Below are positions 48,402-57,244 of a stretch of DNA of 64,000 nt, piece after piece (within the stretch, counting starts at the first letter, position 1; the number at the start of each line of letters is the position of its first letter). The notes beneath the pieces are model-generated. The model searched no databases and was not told the origin of the DNA. It was given only the letters and a program-made list of their open reading frames with translations. The position numbers were made by a program, and so were the translations under genes. The stretch comes from Arthrobacter sp. OAP107 (GTDB lineage Bacteria > Actinomycetota > Actinomycetes > Actinomycetales > Micrococcaceae), in assembly GCF_040546765.1 (NCBI RefSeq), contig NZ_JBEPOK010000001.1, positions 620,001 to 684,000 of the forward strand. The letters are read 5' to 3'.

Positions 48402-49082
48402 GTGAGTACTGACAGGCCGTCTTCGGGACCGGCGGGCACACCGCCGGCGGACGCCGCGCCGCGCCGGAAAACCAGGCCGGAAAAGAAGGTGGAAATCACC
48501 GACCCCAAAGCGATCCGGGCCCTGGCCCATGCCGCGCGCCTGGAGGTCATCTCGGAGCTGTACTCCACGCAGTCCAGCCGCACGGCCACGGAACTGGCCC
48601 AGCAGACCGGGCTCACCCCGAGCGCGATGAGCTACCACCTGCGGGCACTGCAGAAGTGGGGCATCGTGGTTCCGGCCGAGGCGTCCGCCGACGCGCGCGA
48701 ACGCCGGTGGAAGGCCGCGGGCACTGACTTTGCGATCAACTCGGGCGGCTCGGTGGCAGGCCCGGACTTTGCGGTGATCGACCTCGAACTGGATGCGTTC
48801 CGCCGGCGCGCCAGCGCCTATGCCCGGGCCCGGGATGAACAGCGCCGGCGCGGTGAGTCCGGGGAGCCGGCGTCGGCGGTTCTGCTCGCCAGCAACCTCC
48901 TCTACCTGACGGCCGAGCAGCGCGGCGAACTGACGGAAAGGGTTTTTGACCTGCTCCGGGACTACGAGCTGGAGGATCCCAGCCGCATTCCGCCCGGCGC
49001 CGAGCGGATCGCCACCATGTGGTCCATGATTCCGGACGACCGCACCCCGCCGGGGCCCACGGGCGGCCACGACGGCGCCTGA
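48402..49082 (+). CDS. ArsR-type winged-helix regulator
   Basis: A 226-residue regulator. After a disordered Pro/Lys-rich leader the DNA-binding domain begins DPKAIRALAHAARLEVISELY; TATELAQQTGLTPSAMSYHLRALQKWGIV is the helix-turn-helix region. The remaining ~130 residues (DLELDAFRRRASAYARARDEQ, LTAEQRGELTERVFDLLRDY) are helical and probably mediate dimerisation or sensing. No metal-binding Cys pair is present, so it is not a classical metal sensor. It lies upstream of topA in the same direction. Confidence 0.88.
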   Translation: MSTDRPSSGPAGTPPADAAPRRKTRPEKKVEITDPKAIRALAHAARLEVISELYSTQSSRTATELAQQTGLTPSAMSYHLRALQKWGIVVPAEASADARERRWKAAGTDFAINSGGSVAGPDFAVIDLELDAFRRRASAYARARDEQRRRGESGEPASAVLLASNLLYLTAEQRGELTERVFDLLRDYELEDPSRIPPGAERIATMWSMIPDDRTPPGPTGGHDGA

Positions 49083-49171
49083 CGGGCGCGGGGAACAGGC
49101 CTGCGCCGGGCCCCGGGGACCCGGCCGGGTAGCCGGCAGCCCGGCCCGTGACGGGGGCCACCGTTTTCCAC

Positions 49172-49201
49172 ATGACAGCGCAGAATTCTGCAAAATATGG
49201 T
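49172..49201 (+). promoter_or_regulatory. Candidate topA promoter
   Basis: ATGACA (49172-49177), an 18-nt spacer and TATGGT (49196-49201) give a sigma-A-like promoter with a 5' leader of about 48 nt. The spacer holds GCAGAATTCTGC, a 12-bp perfect palindrome that could be an operator or respond to supercoiling. Confidence 0.5.
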
Positions 49202-49256
49202 GAACTAGGCCAATATGGGCTGATCTGCCCGAGCAACCTTTTTCTGTAGGAGCACT

Positions 49257-51980
49257 GTGCCAAGCAAGGCCAAAACCGGCAAGAAACTCGTGATCGTGGA
49301 GTCTCCGGCCAAGAGCAAGACCATCGCCAAGTACCTGGGCGAGGGCTTCATTGTCGAGGCCTCCATCGGTCACATCCGCGACCTGCCGCAGCCGTCCGAG
49401 CTCCCCGCGGACCTGAAGAAAACCTCCCTGGGCAAGTTCGCCGTCGACGTCGAAAACGACTTCAAGCCCTACTACGTCGTCTCCCCGGATAAGAAGAAAA
49501 AGGTGGCAGAGCTCAAGGCCCAGCTCAAAGACGCCGACGCGCTCTATCTCGCAACCGATGGGGACCGCGAGGGCGAAGCCATCGCGTGGCACCTCCTGGA
49601 GGTCCTGAAGCCCAAGGTCCCCGTGTACCGGATGACCTTCGGCGAAATCACCAAGGAAGCCATCCACCGCGCCATGGACAACCTGCGCGACGTCGATGCC
49701 GCCCTGGTGGATGCGCAGGAAACCCGGCGCATCCTGGACCGCCTCTACGGCTACGAGATCTCCCCGGTGCTGTGGCGCAAGGTGGCGCGCGGTCTGTCCG
49801 CCGGCCGCGTGCAGTCCGTGGTCACGCGCATGGTGGTGGACCGTGAACGGGAGCGCATGGCGTTCAAGGCTGCTTCCTACTGGGACCTGACCGGCCAGTT
49901 CGGTGCCGATGCCGGCTCGTTCAAGGCCAAGCTCGCCGCCGTTGACGGCGCCAAGGTCGCCACCGGCCGGGATTTTAACGACGACGGCGAACTCACCTCG
50001 CGCAACGTGGCGCACCTCAACGAGGAACTCGCCACCTCGCTGGCTGCTGCCCTGCAGGACGCTGACTTCCGCGTCCGCTCGGTGGACACCAAGCCGTACA
50101 CCCGCCGCCCGGCCGCGCCCTTCACCACCTCCACGCTGCAGCAGGAGGCCGGCCGCAAGCTGCGGTTCTCGTCCAAGAGCACCATGCAGATCGCCCAGCG
50201 GCTGTACGAAAACGGCTACATCACCTATATGCGTACGGACTCCTCCGCGCTGAGTGACGAGGCCGTCACGGCCGCCCGCCGCCAGGCCGCCGAGCTGTAC
50301 GGACCCGAGTACGTTCCGCAGTCGCCCCGCGTCTACACCAGCAAGGCCGCGAACGCGCAGGAAGCCCACGAGGCCATCCGCCCCGCCGGTGACTCCTTCC
50401 GGACCCCGGCACAGGTCGCCAAGCAGCTCAGCGGCGACGAGTTCCGGCTGTACGAACTGATCTGGAAGCGCACCGTCGCCTCGCAGATGGGCGATGCCAA
50501 GGGCTCCACGGCCACCATCCGCCTGGGTGCGGTGGCGTCCGACGGACGCGACGCGGAATTCTCGGCTTCCGGCACGGTCATCACGTTCCCCGGCTTCCTG
50601 GCAGCGTACGAGGAAGGCAAGGACGAAAGCCGCGGCGACGACGACTCCGACGAGGCCCGACGCCTGCCGAACGTCGCGAAGGGTGACGGGCTGAGCGCCT
50701 CGGAGATCATCGCCGTCGGCCACGAGACCTCGCCGCCGCCGCGGTACACGGAAGCTTCGCTGACCGCTGAGCTGGAAAAGAAGGGCATCGGACGCCCGTC
50801 CACCTACGCGTCCACGATCTCCACCATCCAGGACCGCGGATATGTCCGGAAGCAGGGTTCCGCCCTGGTGCCGAGCTGGATCGCGTTCTCCGTGGTGCGC
50901 CTGCTCGAACAGCACTTCACGGACTATGTGGACTACGAGTTCACGGCCGACATGGAAGGCGACCTGGACAAGATCGCCAACGGCCAGGCCGTGGGCGCCG
51001 CGTGGCTCAAGCACTTCTACTACGGTGAAGAGGCCGATCCGGGCCTGCTGAGCATCGTGAACAACCTGGGTGAGATCGATGCCCGGGAGATCAACTCCGT
51101 GCCCATCGCGGACGGCATCACGCTGCGCGTCGGCAAATTCGGCCCCTATCTGGAGAGCTCGCTGCCCACGGTGGATCCAAAGACCGGCGAGGTGGTGGAG
51201 TCAGCCCGCGCCAACGTCCCGGAGGACCTTGCCCCCGATGAGCTCACCGCCGCGAAGGCCGTGGAGCTCATGGAAACCGCCGCTCCGGAGGAGCGGGTCC
51301 TGGGAACCGATCCGCACACCGGACACACGGTTGTTGCCAAGAACGGCCGGTACGGCGCCTACGTCACGGAGATCATCCCGGAGATGACCGAGGAGCAACT
51401 GGCCAACCTGCCCGTGGAGTACTACAAGAACGGCAAGCCCAAGCCGCCGAAGAAGCCGGTCAAGGCCAAGCCGCGCACCGGTTCGCTGTTCAAATCCATG
51501 ACCGTGGAATCGGTCACCCTGGACGAGGCGCTGCAGCTCATGAGCCTGCCGCGCGTGCTCGGTGAAGATGCCGAAGGCAACCCGATCACGGTGCAGAACG
51601 GCCGCTTCGGCCCATACCTGAAGAAGGGCACGGACTCGCGGTCCATCGGTTCGGAAGAGGAAATCTTCACCATCACCCTGGAGCAGGCGCTGGAGATCTA
51701 CTCCCAGCCCAAGCAGCGCGGTGCCCGTGCCGCGGTGCCGCCGCTGGCCGAGTTCGGTCCGGACCCGGTGTCGGAGAAGAACATCGTGGTGAAGGAGGGC
51801 CGCTTCGGTCCGTACATCACCGACGGCATCACCAACATCACCGTGCCCCGCAGCACCTCGCTGGAGGAACTGACCCGGGAACGCGCCGTCGAACTTCTGG
51901 CCGAAAAGCGGGCCAAGGGCCCGGTCAAGCGCACCACCACACGCAAGGCCCCGGCCAAGAAGGCTGCTGCGAAGAAGTAG
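49257..51980 (+). CDS. topA: DNA topoisomerase I
   Basis: A 907-residue type IA topoisomerase that relaxes negative supercoils. The TOPRIM domain begins VIVESPAKSKTIAKYLG and holds ATDGDREGEAIAWHLLE; the active tyrosine is Tyr324 in YITYMRTDSS. Instead of zinc fingers the C-terminus has repeated FGPY-type modules (KFGPYLE, RYGAYV, RFGPYLK, RFGPYIT) and a Lys/Ala-rich tail (KAPAKKAAAKK), as in mycobacteria. The GTG start has TAGGAGCAC in front. Confidence 0.97.
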   Translation: MPSKAKTGKKLVIVESPAKSKTIAKYLGEGFIVEASIGHIRDLPQPSELPADLKKTSLGKFAVDVENDFKPYYVVSPDKKKKVAELKAQLKDADALYLATDGDREGEAIAWHLLEVLKPKVPVYRMTFGEITKEAIHRAMDNLRDVDAALVDAQETRRILDRLYGYEISPVLWRKVARGLSAGRVQSVVTRMVVDRERERMAFKAASYWDLTGQFGADAGSFKAKLAAVDGAKVATGRDFNDDGELTSRNVAHLNEELATSLAAALQDADFRVRSVDTKPYTRRPAAPFTTSTLQQEAGRKLRFSSKSTMQIAQRLYENGYITYMRTDSSALSDEAVTAARRQAAELYGPEYVPQSPRVYTSKAANAQEAHEAIRPAGDSFRTPAQVAKQLSGDEFRLYELIWKRTVASQMGDAKGSTATIRLGAVASDGRDAEFSASGTVITFPGFLAAYEEGKDESRGDDDSDEARRLPNVAKGDGLSASEIIAVGHETSPPPRYTEASLTAELEKKGIGRPSTYASTISTIQDRGYVRKQGSALVPSWIAFSVVRLLEQHFTDYVDYEFTADMEGDLDKIANGQAVGAAWLKHFYYGEEADPGLLSIVNNLGEIDAREINSVPIADGITLRVGKFGPYLESSLPTVDPKTGEVVESARANVPEDLAPDELTAAKAVELMETAAPEERVLGTDPHTGHTVVAKNGRYGAYVTEIIPEMTEEQLANLPVEYYKNGKPKPPKKPVKAKPRTGSLFKSMTVESVTLDEALQLMSLPRVLGEDAEGNPITVQNGRFGPYLKKGTDSRSIGSEEEIFTITLEQALEIYSQPKQRGARAAVPPLAEFGPDPVSEKNIVVKEGRFGPYITDGITNITVPRSTSLEELTRERAVELLAEKRAKGPVKRTTTRKAPAKKAAAKK

Positions 51981-51988
51981 GGCCCGCC

Positions 51989-52017
51989 GGTTGAGCCCGG
52001 ATTTTCCAGGCTCAACC
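51989..52017 (+). terminator. Hairpin after topA
   Basis: GGTTGAGCC and GGCTCAACC form a perfect 9-bp stem with an 11-nt loop, 9 bp after the topA stop. No T-tract follows, so efficiency as an intrinsic terminator is uncertain. Confidence 0.6.
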
Positions 52018-52067
52018 AGCAGGGTCATGGAATTGCTTCGTGCCCTGTGACGTGGTCGAGTAGATGC

Positions 52068-52517
52068 ATGACTGAACAGCCGGAACCCGCAGACACCACG
52101 CCGCTGAACGACCTTGAGGAGAAGCTGGCCCGGGGCGGCCAGCCGGACGCCGATCCGGTGGACGTCATCCTGTCGTTCCTGAACAACGAGGTCTACATCA
52201 TCAGTTCCGACGCGCTCGAGGGCGAGGACTCGCAGGTGGAACCGCTGGTGCTGGGCAACGCGGACGGCCAGCCGGTCCTTGCCGTGTTCTCGCACCCCAG
52301 CCGGGTGGACGCCGAGTACCTGGAGGCGGCCCCGAACGTGCTGGGCACCCAGGGCGCGGCGATCATCGCCAACATCGGCGATGAGCTGGGAATGGTCATC
52401 AACCCGGGCGCGGCCTACGGCTTCGAGATCAACCCTGAGGGCATCGCCAACATCAAGCGCGACTTCAAGCGCGCCGATGAAGTGGACCCCAACCCCGCCG
52501 GCCTCGAAGGCGAGTAA
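52068..52517 (+). CDS. SseB-like domain protein
   Basis: A 149-residue acidic protein. LNDLEEKLARGGQPDADPVDVILSFLNNEVYIIS, LVLGNADGQPVLAVFSHPSRVD and AYGFEINPEGI fit the SseB N-terminal domain family (enhanced serine sensitivity). Its biochemical role is not established; some actinobacterial members are linked to type VII secretion. The ATG at 52068 has no clear ribosome-binding site. Confidence 0.75.
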   Translation: MTEQPEPADTTPLNDLEEKLARGGQPDADPVDVILSFLNNEVYIISSDALEGEDSQVEPLVLGNADGQPVLAVFSHPSRVDAEYLEAAPNVLGTQGAAIIANIGDELGMVINPGAAYGFEINPEGIANIKRDFKRADEVDPNPAGLEGE

Positions 52518-52601
52518 CCCCCCGCGGCTGGCCGCAGACTAAAGCCCGCAATGTAAGCGACGGGTTGCGTCTGCTGCGCCGGCGGGAGGAATAATGGCAG
52601 G

Positions 52602-53594
52602 ATGCGGCTAGGCGTCCTCGACATCGGTTCAAACACTGTCCACCTCCTGCTGGTGGATGCCCACCCCGGCGCGCGGCCGGTGCCTTTCGCGTCGCACAAA
52701 CGACCCCTCTCGCTGGTGCAGTACCTCGATGAGGACGGCAACATCACCGACGCCGGCCAGCACGAGCTCACGGAGTTCGTGCTCGAAGCCTGGGAGTTCG
52801 CGGCCCGGCACAAGGCCGACGACCTGCTGGCCTTCTGTACATCAGCCATCCGCGAGGCCACCAACGGGGCCGGGGTGCTGGCCCGGGTGAAGCACGAAAC
52901 CACCGTCACGCTGCAGGAGCTGACCGGCAGTGAGGAAGCGTCCATGACGTTCTTCGCCGTCCGCCGCTGGTATGGCTGGGGCGCCGGCACCGTCCTGAAC
53001 TTCGACATCGGCGGCGGTTCCTTCGAAATGGCGCTGGGGCAGGACGAACTGCCGGAACTTGCAACCTCCGTGCCCCTGGGCGCGAGCCGGCTGACCCGTG
53101 ACTGGCTGCACGAGGATCCGCCGTCCGCGAAGAGCGTCAAGGAACTCCGCCGGTACATCCGGACCACCCTCAAGTCGGTGGTCCGCAGCTTCAACGAGGT
53201 GGGCAGGGCAAACGTCGTGGCCGGCACCTCCAAGACCTTCCGCTCCCTGGCCCGCATCGCCGGGGCAGCCCCCAGCGCCGCAGGCCCGTACGTGAAGCGC
53301 GACCTCAACCGCACGGACCTCGGCATCTGGGCCCAGCGGATCTCCGCCATGAAGTCCGAAGACCGGCTCCACCTGCCGGGCGTTTCCGAGGCACGGGCCA
53401 ACCAGCTCCTCGCCGGCGCGCTGGTGGCTGAAGCAGCCCTGGAGCTCTTTGAGTACAAGAAGATCAAGATCTGCCCGTGGGCGCTGCGTGAGGGCCTGAT
53501 CCTCCGGCGGCTCGACCAGCTGGTCTTTGACGGTCCGCTGGAACCCGCGCCGCATGTGGGCGTCCCGCAGGTCCCGGCGCTGCCCGCCCTGTAG
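52602..53594 (+). CDS. Ppx/GppA-family phosphatase
   Basis: A 330-residue member of the exopolyphosphatase/guanosine pentaphosphate phosphatase family of the actin-like ATPase fold. LGVLDIGSNTVHLLLVD is the first phosphate loop, LNFDIGGGSFEMALG the second, and ELTGSEEA the conserved Glu region. Actinobacterial short Ppx forms of this length hydrolyse short polyphosphate or lack GppA activity. It lies upstream of proC as in mycobacteria, but here two small RNA candidates intervene on the other strand. Confidence 0.92.
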   Translation: MRLGVLDIGSNTVHLLLVDAHPGARPVPFASHKRPLSLVQYLDEDGNITDAGQHELTEFVLEAWEFAARHKADDLLAFCTSAIREATNGAGVLARVKHETTVTLQELTGSEEASMTFFAVRRWYGWGAGTVLNFDIGGGSFEMALGQDELPELATSVPLGASRLTRDWLHEDPPSAKSVKELRRYIRTTLKSVVRSFNEVGRANVVAGTSKTFRSLARIAGAAPSAAGPYVKRDLNRTDLGIWAQRISAMKSEDRLHLPGVSEARANQLLAGALVAEAALELFEYKKIKICPWALREGLILRRLDQLVFDGPLEPAPHVGVPQVPALPAL

Positions 53595-53660
53595 GGGGTT
53601 ACCGGCCGGCTGATGGCCGCGCGATCTGGCTGCCGTCCTAGCCGAGCCGACCTAAACGAG

Positions 53661-53781
53661 CCTTCTTAAACGAGTAAGCGCCGGCCGGTTACGCAGAAGA
53701 AGCTGGGGGGAACACTTCTGCAACCGACCGGCGCCTTGCCAGCCCCGAAGGACCGGCTCCATCACTCGCACCTGTGAGGCG
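53661..53781 (-). ncRNA. Candidate small RNA, copy A of a tandem pair
   Basis: On the minus strand a -10 box TAGAGT (53793-53788) precedes CCTCA by 8 nt, then the 5' box GGTGCGAGTGATGGAGC. Hairpin 1 is GCCGGUCC-UUCG-GGGCUGGC (two G-U pairs, UUCG loop). Hairpin 2 is a long stem (53678-53690 with 53722-53734, plus GCAGAAG/CTTCTGC) capped by a loop with six C, followed by TTACTCGTTT. The size is about 115-120 nt. A short reading frame from the ATG in the 5' box is not conserved in copy B. Confidence 0.6.
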
Positions 53782-53869
53782 TCTACGACTCTAGCGGGGG
53801 AGTATGGGCGTTCTGCTGGATTTACCTGAAAGCGGGCTGGGAATTTGTTTGCCGAGGCCAGGGGGAGGT

Positions 53870-53985
53870 TAAAAGCAAAGGCACCGACGGTCTGCTGCAG
53901 AAAAATGGGCAAAACCACTGCAGACCGTCGGTGCCTGACAAGCATCCCCATGCTTGCTTCATCACTCGCACCCTCAATGAGGTAA
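53870..53985 (-). ncRNA. Candidate small RNA, copy B of a tandem pair
   Basis: Minus strand: -10 box TAACTT (53996-53991), exactly 8 nt before CCTCA as in copy A, then GGTGCGAGTGATGAAGC (16 of 17 bases shared). Hairpin 1 is CAAGCAT-GGGG-ATGCTTG. Hairpin 2 has a perfect 17-bp stem (53879-53895 with 53920-53936) followed by TTGCTTTT, a classic intrinsic terminator. About 115 nt. The two copies differ in stem sequence yet keep pairing, which argues for selection on RNA structure. The start lies about 107 bp from proC, divergently. Confidence 0.65.
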
Positions 53986-54091
53986 TAACTAAGTTAGGCG
54001 CCGAAGGTGTGTGGAGGCTTCGATCAGCATGTGAGCTTCCTGTGAATGGTCACGGCCTGCATCCGGCGCACTGAACTGCAATGATGGAGCA

Positions 54092-54925
54092 ATGAGTAAC
54101 CGAATCGCATTCCTTGGCTGTGGATCAATGAACGAGGCCATTCTGGGCGGCCTGCTGGAGGGCGGCACGGATCCCATGGAGGTCGTGGCCACCGTCCGCC
54201 GCGCGGAGCGGGCTGCGGAGCTGGCCGAACGGCACGCCGGCATCACGGCCATCGCGGGCAGCGAAGAACCTGACAACAACAAGCAGGCGGCGAAGGGTGC
54301 CGGCATAGTGATTCTCGGCGTGAAGCCCGTGGGCATCGCGGAGCTGGCCCGGGAAATCAGCGGCTCACTTTCCCCGGATGCGATCGTCATCAGCGTTGCC
54401 GCCGCCGTTTCCATCGCCCAGCTCGAAGCTGCCCTTCCCGCCGGCCAGCCGGTGATCCGGACGATGCCCAACACCCCGGCGAAGCTGGGCCGCGGCGTGG
54501 TCTCGGTGTCTGCCGGTACCAACTGCTCGCCCGAGCAGCTCCAGCGGGCCAAAGACATTCTTGGCGCGGTGGGGACCGTCGTCGAAATCCCGGAGGAGCA
54601 GGTGGACGCACTCGGTGCCATCAGCGGATCCGGTCCGGCCTACGCGTTCTACCTGGCCGAGGCCATGGCCGCCGCCGCCGTCGAACTGGGCCTGGACGAG
54701 GAACTGGCGCTCCTGCTGGCCCGCGAAACCGTGGCGGGAGCCGGCCTCATGCTGGCGGAACCCGGAGCCGAACCGGCGGCCCTGCGCAAAGCCGTGACCA
54801 GCCCCAACGGCACCACCGAGCGGGCCATCGCAACGTTCGATGACCGCGGGTTGCCGGCAATCATCGCCGCGGGCGCCCGCGCAGCGGCCGACCGCTCCGC
54901 CGAGATCACCAAGCAGCTCGGCTGA
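54092..54925 (+). CDS. proC: Pyrroline-5-carboxylate reductase
   Basis: A 277-residue enzyme that reduces 1-pyrroline-5-carboxylate to proline with NAD(P)H. The Rossmann loop is IAFLGCGSMNEAILGGLL; VIRTMPNTPAKLGRG and GAISGSGPAYAFYLAEAMA with GLMLAEPGAEPAALRKAVTSPNGTT are the P5CR signature region. ATGGAGCA precedes the start. A hairpin terminator follows. Confidence 0.96.
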   Translation: MSNRIAFLGCGSMNEAILGGLLEGGTDPMEVVATVRRAERAAELAERHAGITAIAGSEEPDNNKQAAKGAGIVILGVKPVGIAELAREISGSLSPDAIVISVAAAVSIAQLEAALPAGQPVIRTMPNTPAKLGRGVVSVSAGTNCSPEQLQRAKDILGAVGTVVEIPEEQVDALGAISGSGPAYAFYLAEAMAAAAVELGLDEELALLLARETVAGAGLMLAEPGAEPAALRKAVTSPNGTTERAIATFDDRGLPAIIAAGARAAADRSAEITKQLG

Positions 54926-54984
54926 CCCACAGCCCCCAGACGTCGGTTGGAAAAGTTAGGCACGACGACCGGCGGTGCGTTGCG

Positions 54985-55009
54985 GACGACGGCGGGTCGC
55001 GCCGTCGTC
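54985..55009 (+). terminator. Hairpin terminator after proC
   Basis: GACGACGGCG and CGCCGTCGTC form a perfect 10-bp stem with a 5-nt loop, followed by GGGCTTCTT. It also lies just downstream of trkA on the opposite strand and may serve both. Confidence 0.7.
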
Positions 55010-55026
55010 GGGCTTCTTACCACCCG

Positions 55027-55713
55027 TTACGGCCTGGCGGCGAACCGCTCCAGGAGGTCCACGTGGCCGGAGACGATCAGCATGTCTCGGGCGGACACCT
55101 TGGTCTCAGGCCGGGCGTAGGTGAAGTCCTCGCCCGGGGATTTCACGCCGACGATGGTCACGCCGTACTTGGACCGCACCTTGGACTCGTCCAGCGTGAA
55201 ACCGACCGTTTCACGCGGCGGATACATTTTGACGATGGCGAAGTCGTCGTCGAACTCGATGAAGTCCAGCATGCGCCCGGAGACCAGGTGCGCGGCGCGG
55301 ACGCCGGCGTCGGCCTCGGGATAGATGACGTGGTTGGCGCCGATGCGGGTGAGGATCTTGCCGTGGGAGGGCGTGATGGCCTTGACCCACAGGTGCTCGA
55401 TGCCGAGGTCCACCAGGTTCACCGTGATGAGCACCGAGGACTCGATGGACGTGCCCACGCCCACCACTGCTGAGCTGAACTCCTGCGCGCCCAGCTGCCG
55501 CAGCGCGTCGATGTTGGTGGCGTCGGCCTCCACCACGTGGGTCAGGACGGGTGACCACTTCTGGACCAGGGACCTGTCACGCTCGATGGCCAGCACCTCG
55601 CGGCCCTGCTTCACCAGCTGCTCGGCGGTGGAGGAACCGAAGCGACCCAGCCCGATCACCAGAACCGGTGCGTTGTGGGCGGGGCGGTTGGGGGCGCCTG
55701 ACGAATTAGCCAA
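55027..55713 (-). CDS. trkA: TrkA-type potassium uptake regulator (RCK domains)
   Basis: A 228-residue cytosolic gating subunit. The RCK-N Rossmann domain has VLVIGLGRFGSSTAEQL and ends with an acidic residue after beta 2 (VLAIERD), consistent with NAD or ADP/ATP binding. An RCK-C domain follows (VGFTLDESKVRSKYGVTIVGVK). A TTG start at 55713 is chosen: GAGAGG lies seven bases upstream and the family begins here. It overlaps the end of trkH by 8 bp, so the two are coupled. Confidence 0.9.
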   Translation of the reverse strand: MANSSGAPNRPAHNAPVLVIGLGRFGSSTAEQLVKQGREVLAIERDRSLVQKWSPVLTHVVEADATNIDALRQLGAQEFSSAVVGVGTSIESSVLITVNLVDLGIEHLWVKAITPSHGKILTRIGANHVIYPEADAGVRAAHLVSGRMLDFIEFDDDFAIVKMYPPRETVGFTLDESKVRSKYGVTIVGVKSPGEDFTYARPETKVSARDMLIVSGHVDLLERFAARP

Positions 55714-57139
55714 TGATGGGCCTCTCTTCCGGGTAGTGGTACAGCTGGCTGCGCTGGCGAAGGGCCAGGCCGGCGGCAAGCGTGACGGTGCCGACGCGGC
55801 CGGCGAACATCAGGACGGCCAGCACATAAACGCCCTCCGGCGGCAGCTCGGCACTGAGGTTCGTGCTCAGGCCGACGGTGGCGAACGCCGAGATGGTTTC
55901 GAACAGCACCCGGTCCAGGGAAGCCCCGCTGATGTGCAGGAGCAGGAAGGCGGACGCGGACACCCAGGTGGCGCCGGCGACGATCACCGAAATGGCCACG
56001 CGCATGGTGCCCTCGGGGATGGTGCGGCCGTAGACCTTGACGTCGGCGTCGCCGCGGGCTTCGGCGATGATGGCCAGGAACATGACAGCAATGGTGGTGA
56101 CCTTGATGCCGCCGGCCGTTGAAGCGGAGCCGCCGCCGGCGAACATCAGGGCGTCCGTGAGCAGCTTGGTGGTGGATTCCATCTGGTTCTGGTCAACTAG
56201 GTTGAAGCCGCCGGAGCGCGTCATGACGGAGGCGAAGAGCGAGTGCGTAATCTTGTCGCCCAGGCTCATGTTCCCGATGGTGCGGGTGTTGTCCCACTCC
56301 ATGAGCGCCCACAGGACGGTGCCGGCCGCTAGCAGGATGAAGGAGACCTGGATGGTGAGCTTGGTGTGCAGGTTCCACTTTTTCCAGTTGAGCCCGTTTT
56401 GCTGCAGCACCATGACGACGGGGAAGCCCAGGCTGCCCAGGAACACGCCGAGCATGAGCGGAATGAGGATCCAGAGGTCGGTCTCGTAGGGGACGATGCC
56501 GTCCGAGTGCGGGGTGAAGCCGGCGTTGTTGAAGGACGAGATCGAGTAGAAGACGCCGTGCCAGACGGACTGCCAGAAGGGTTCGCCGAGGACCATGAAG
56601 CGGGGGACCAGGGCGATCGCGAGGGCGGCCTCGATGACCACCGATGTGGTGATGACGATCCGCAGCAGGGTACCCACTTCACCGAGACGGCCCGCGTTGT
56701 TCATGGCTTCCTGGGCGATGAGCTTGCCCCTGACGCCAAGCTTCTTGCTCACCATCAGGGCCAGCAGCGAGGCCAGCGTCAGCGTGCCGAGGCCGCCGAC
56801 GAAAATGCCGACGAGGATGATCAGCTGCCCGAAGAAGGACCAGTGCACGGCGGTGGACACCACCGTCAGGCCCGTGACGCAGACGGCAGAGACCGCGGTG
56901 AAGAGTGCCTGGTGCAGCGGAGTGAAGTCGCCCGTCGCCGAGGACGCCGGCAGCGACAGGAGGGCGGTGAAGAGGACGATGACCACCACGAAGGCGCTCA
57001 GGGCAAGGCGGGCCGGCGACGTGTTGGCAATGTCATCGATGAAGTCACGGATGCCCGTGAATATCCACAGGCCCTCACGCTCCGGCGTTGCGGGTTGCCA
57101 GTTGGCCGGGCTCTTGGACCTCGACTGGCTTTGGGTCAT
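55706..57139 (-). CDS. trkH: TrkH-family potassium transporter
   Basis: A 477-residue membrane protein with about ten helices arranged as four M1-P-M2 repeats. Selectivity-filter glycines occur in AVCVTGLTVVSTAVHWS, SISSFNNAGFTPHS, SVMTRSGGFNLVD and FETISAFATVGLSTNL. The last three keep the SxxxxGF/G pattern for K+ selectivity. It forms a KtrB/TrkH-type channel gated by the TrkA-like subunit encoded directly downstream. Confidence 0.94.
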   Translation of the reverse strand: MTQSQSRSKSPANWQPATPEREGLWIFTGIRDFIDDIANTSPARLALSAFVVVIVLFTALLSLPASSATGDFTPLHQALFTAVSAVCVTGLTVVSTAVHWSFFGQLIILVGIFVGGLGTLTLASLLALMVSKKLGVRGKLIAQEAMNNAGRLGEVGTLLRIVITTSVVIEAALAIALVPRFMVLGEPFWQSVWHGVFYSISSFNNAGFTPHSDGIVPYETDLWILIPLMLGVFLGSLGFPVVMVLQQNGLNWKKWNLHTKLTIQVSFILLAAGTVLWALMEWDNTRTIGNMSLGDKITHSLFASVMTRSGGFNLVDQNQMESTTKLLTDALMFAGGGSASTAGGIKVTTIAVMFLAIIAEARGDADVKVYGRTIPEGTMRVAISVIVAGATWVSASAFLLLHISGASLDRVLFETISAFATVGLSTNLSAELPPEGVYVLAVLMFAGRVGTVTLAAGLALRQRSQLYHYPEERPIIG

Positions 57140-57231
57140 GTGCGGCTGTTCCTCGATTGACTCTGCTTCCTCCAGTAGTAAACCACTAAACCCCGCGCCG
57201 TGGCCGGGCCAAGGAACAGACCGGGCTCCGG

Positions 57232-57237
57232 TAGCCT
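57232..57237 (+). promoter_or_regulatory. -10 box TAGCCT for a leaderless acuC-like gene
   Basis: TAGCCT fits TANNNT and ends 7 nt before the ATG at 57245, favouring that start over the adjacent GTG at 57242. Confidence 0.45.
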
Positions 57238-57244
57238 GTCAGTG

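Noticed and set aside
53701..53721. Six-C loop suggesting 6C RNA in copy A
   Set aside because: 6C RNA has two C-rich hairpin loops; only one loop in copy A and none in copy B qualifies, so the match is not convincing.
53652..53951. 99-codon minus-strand frame across the two RNA candidates
   Set aside because: It crosses copy A's promoter and both terminator hairpins, and the sequence between copies is not conserved; the RNA interpretation explains the repeats better.
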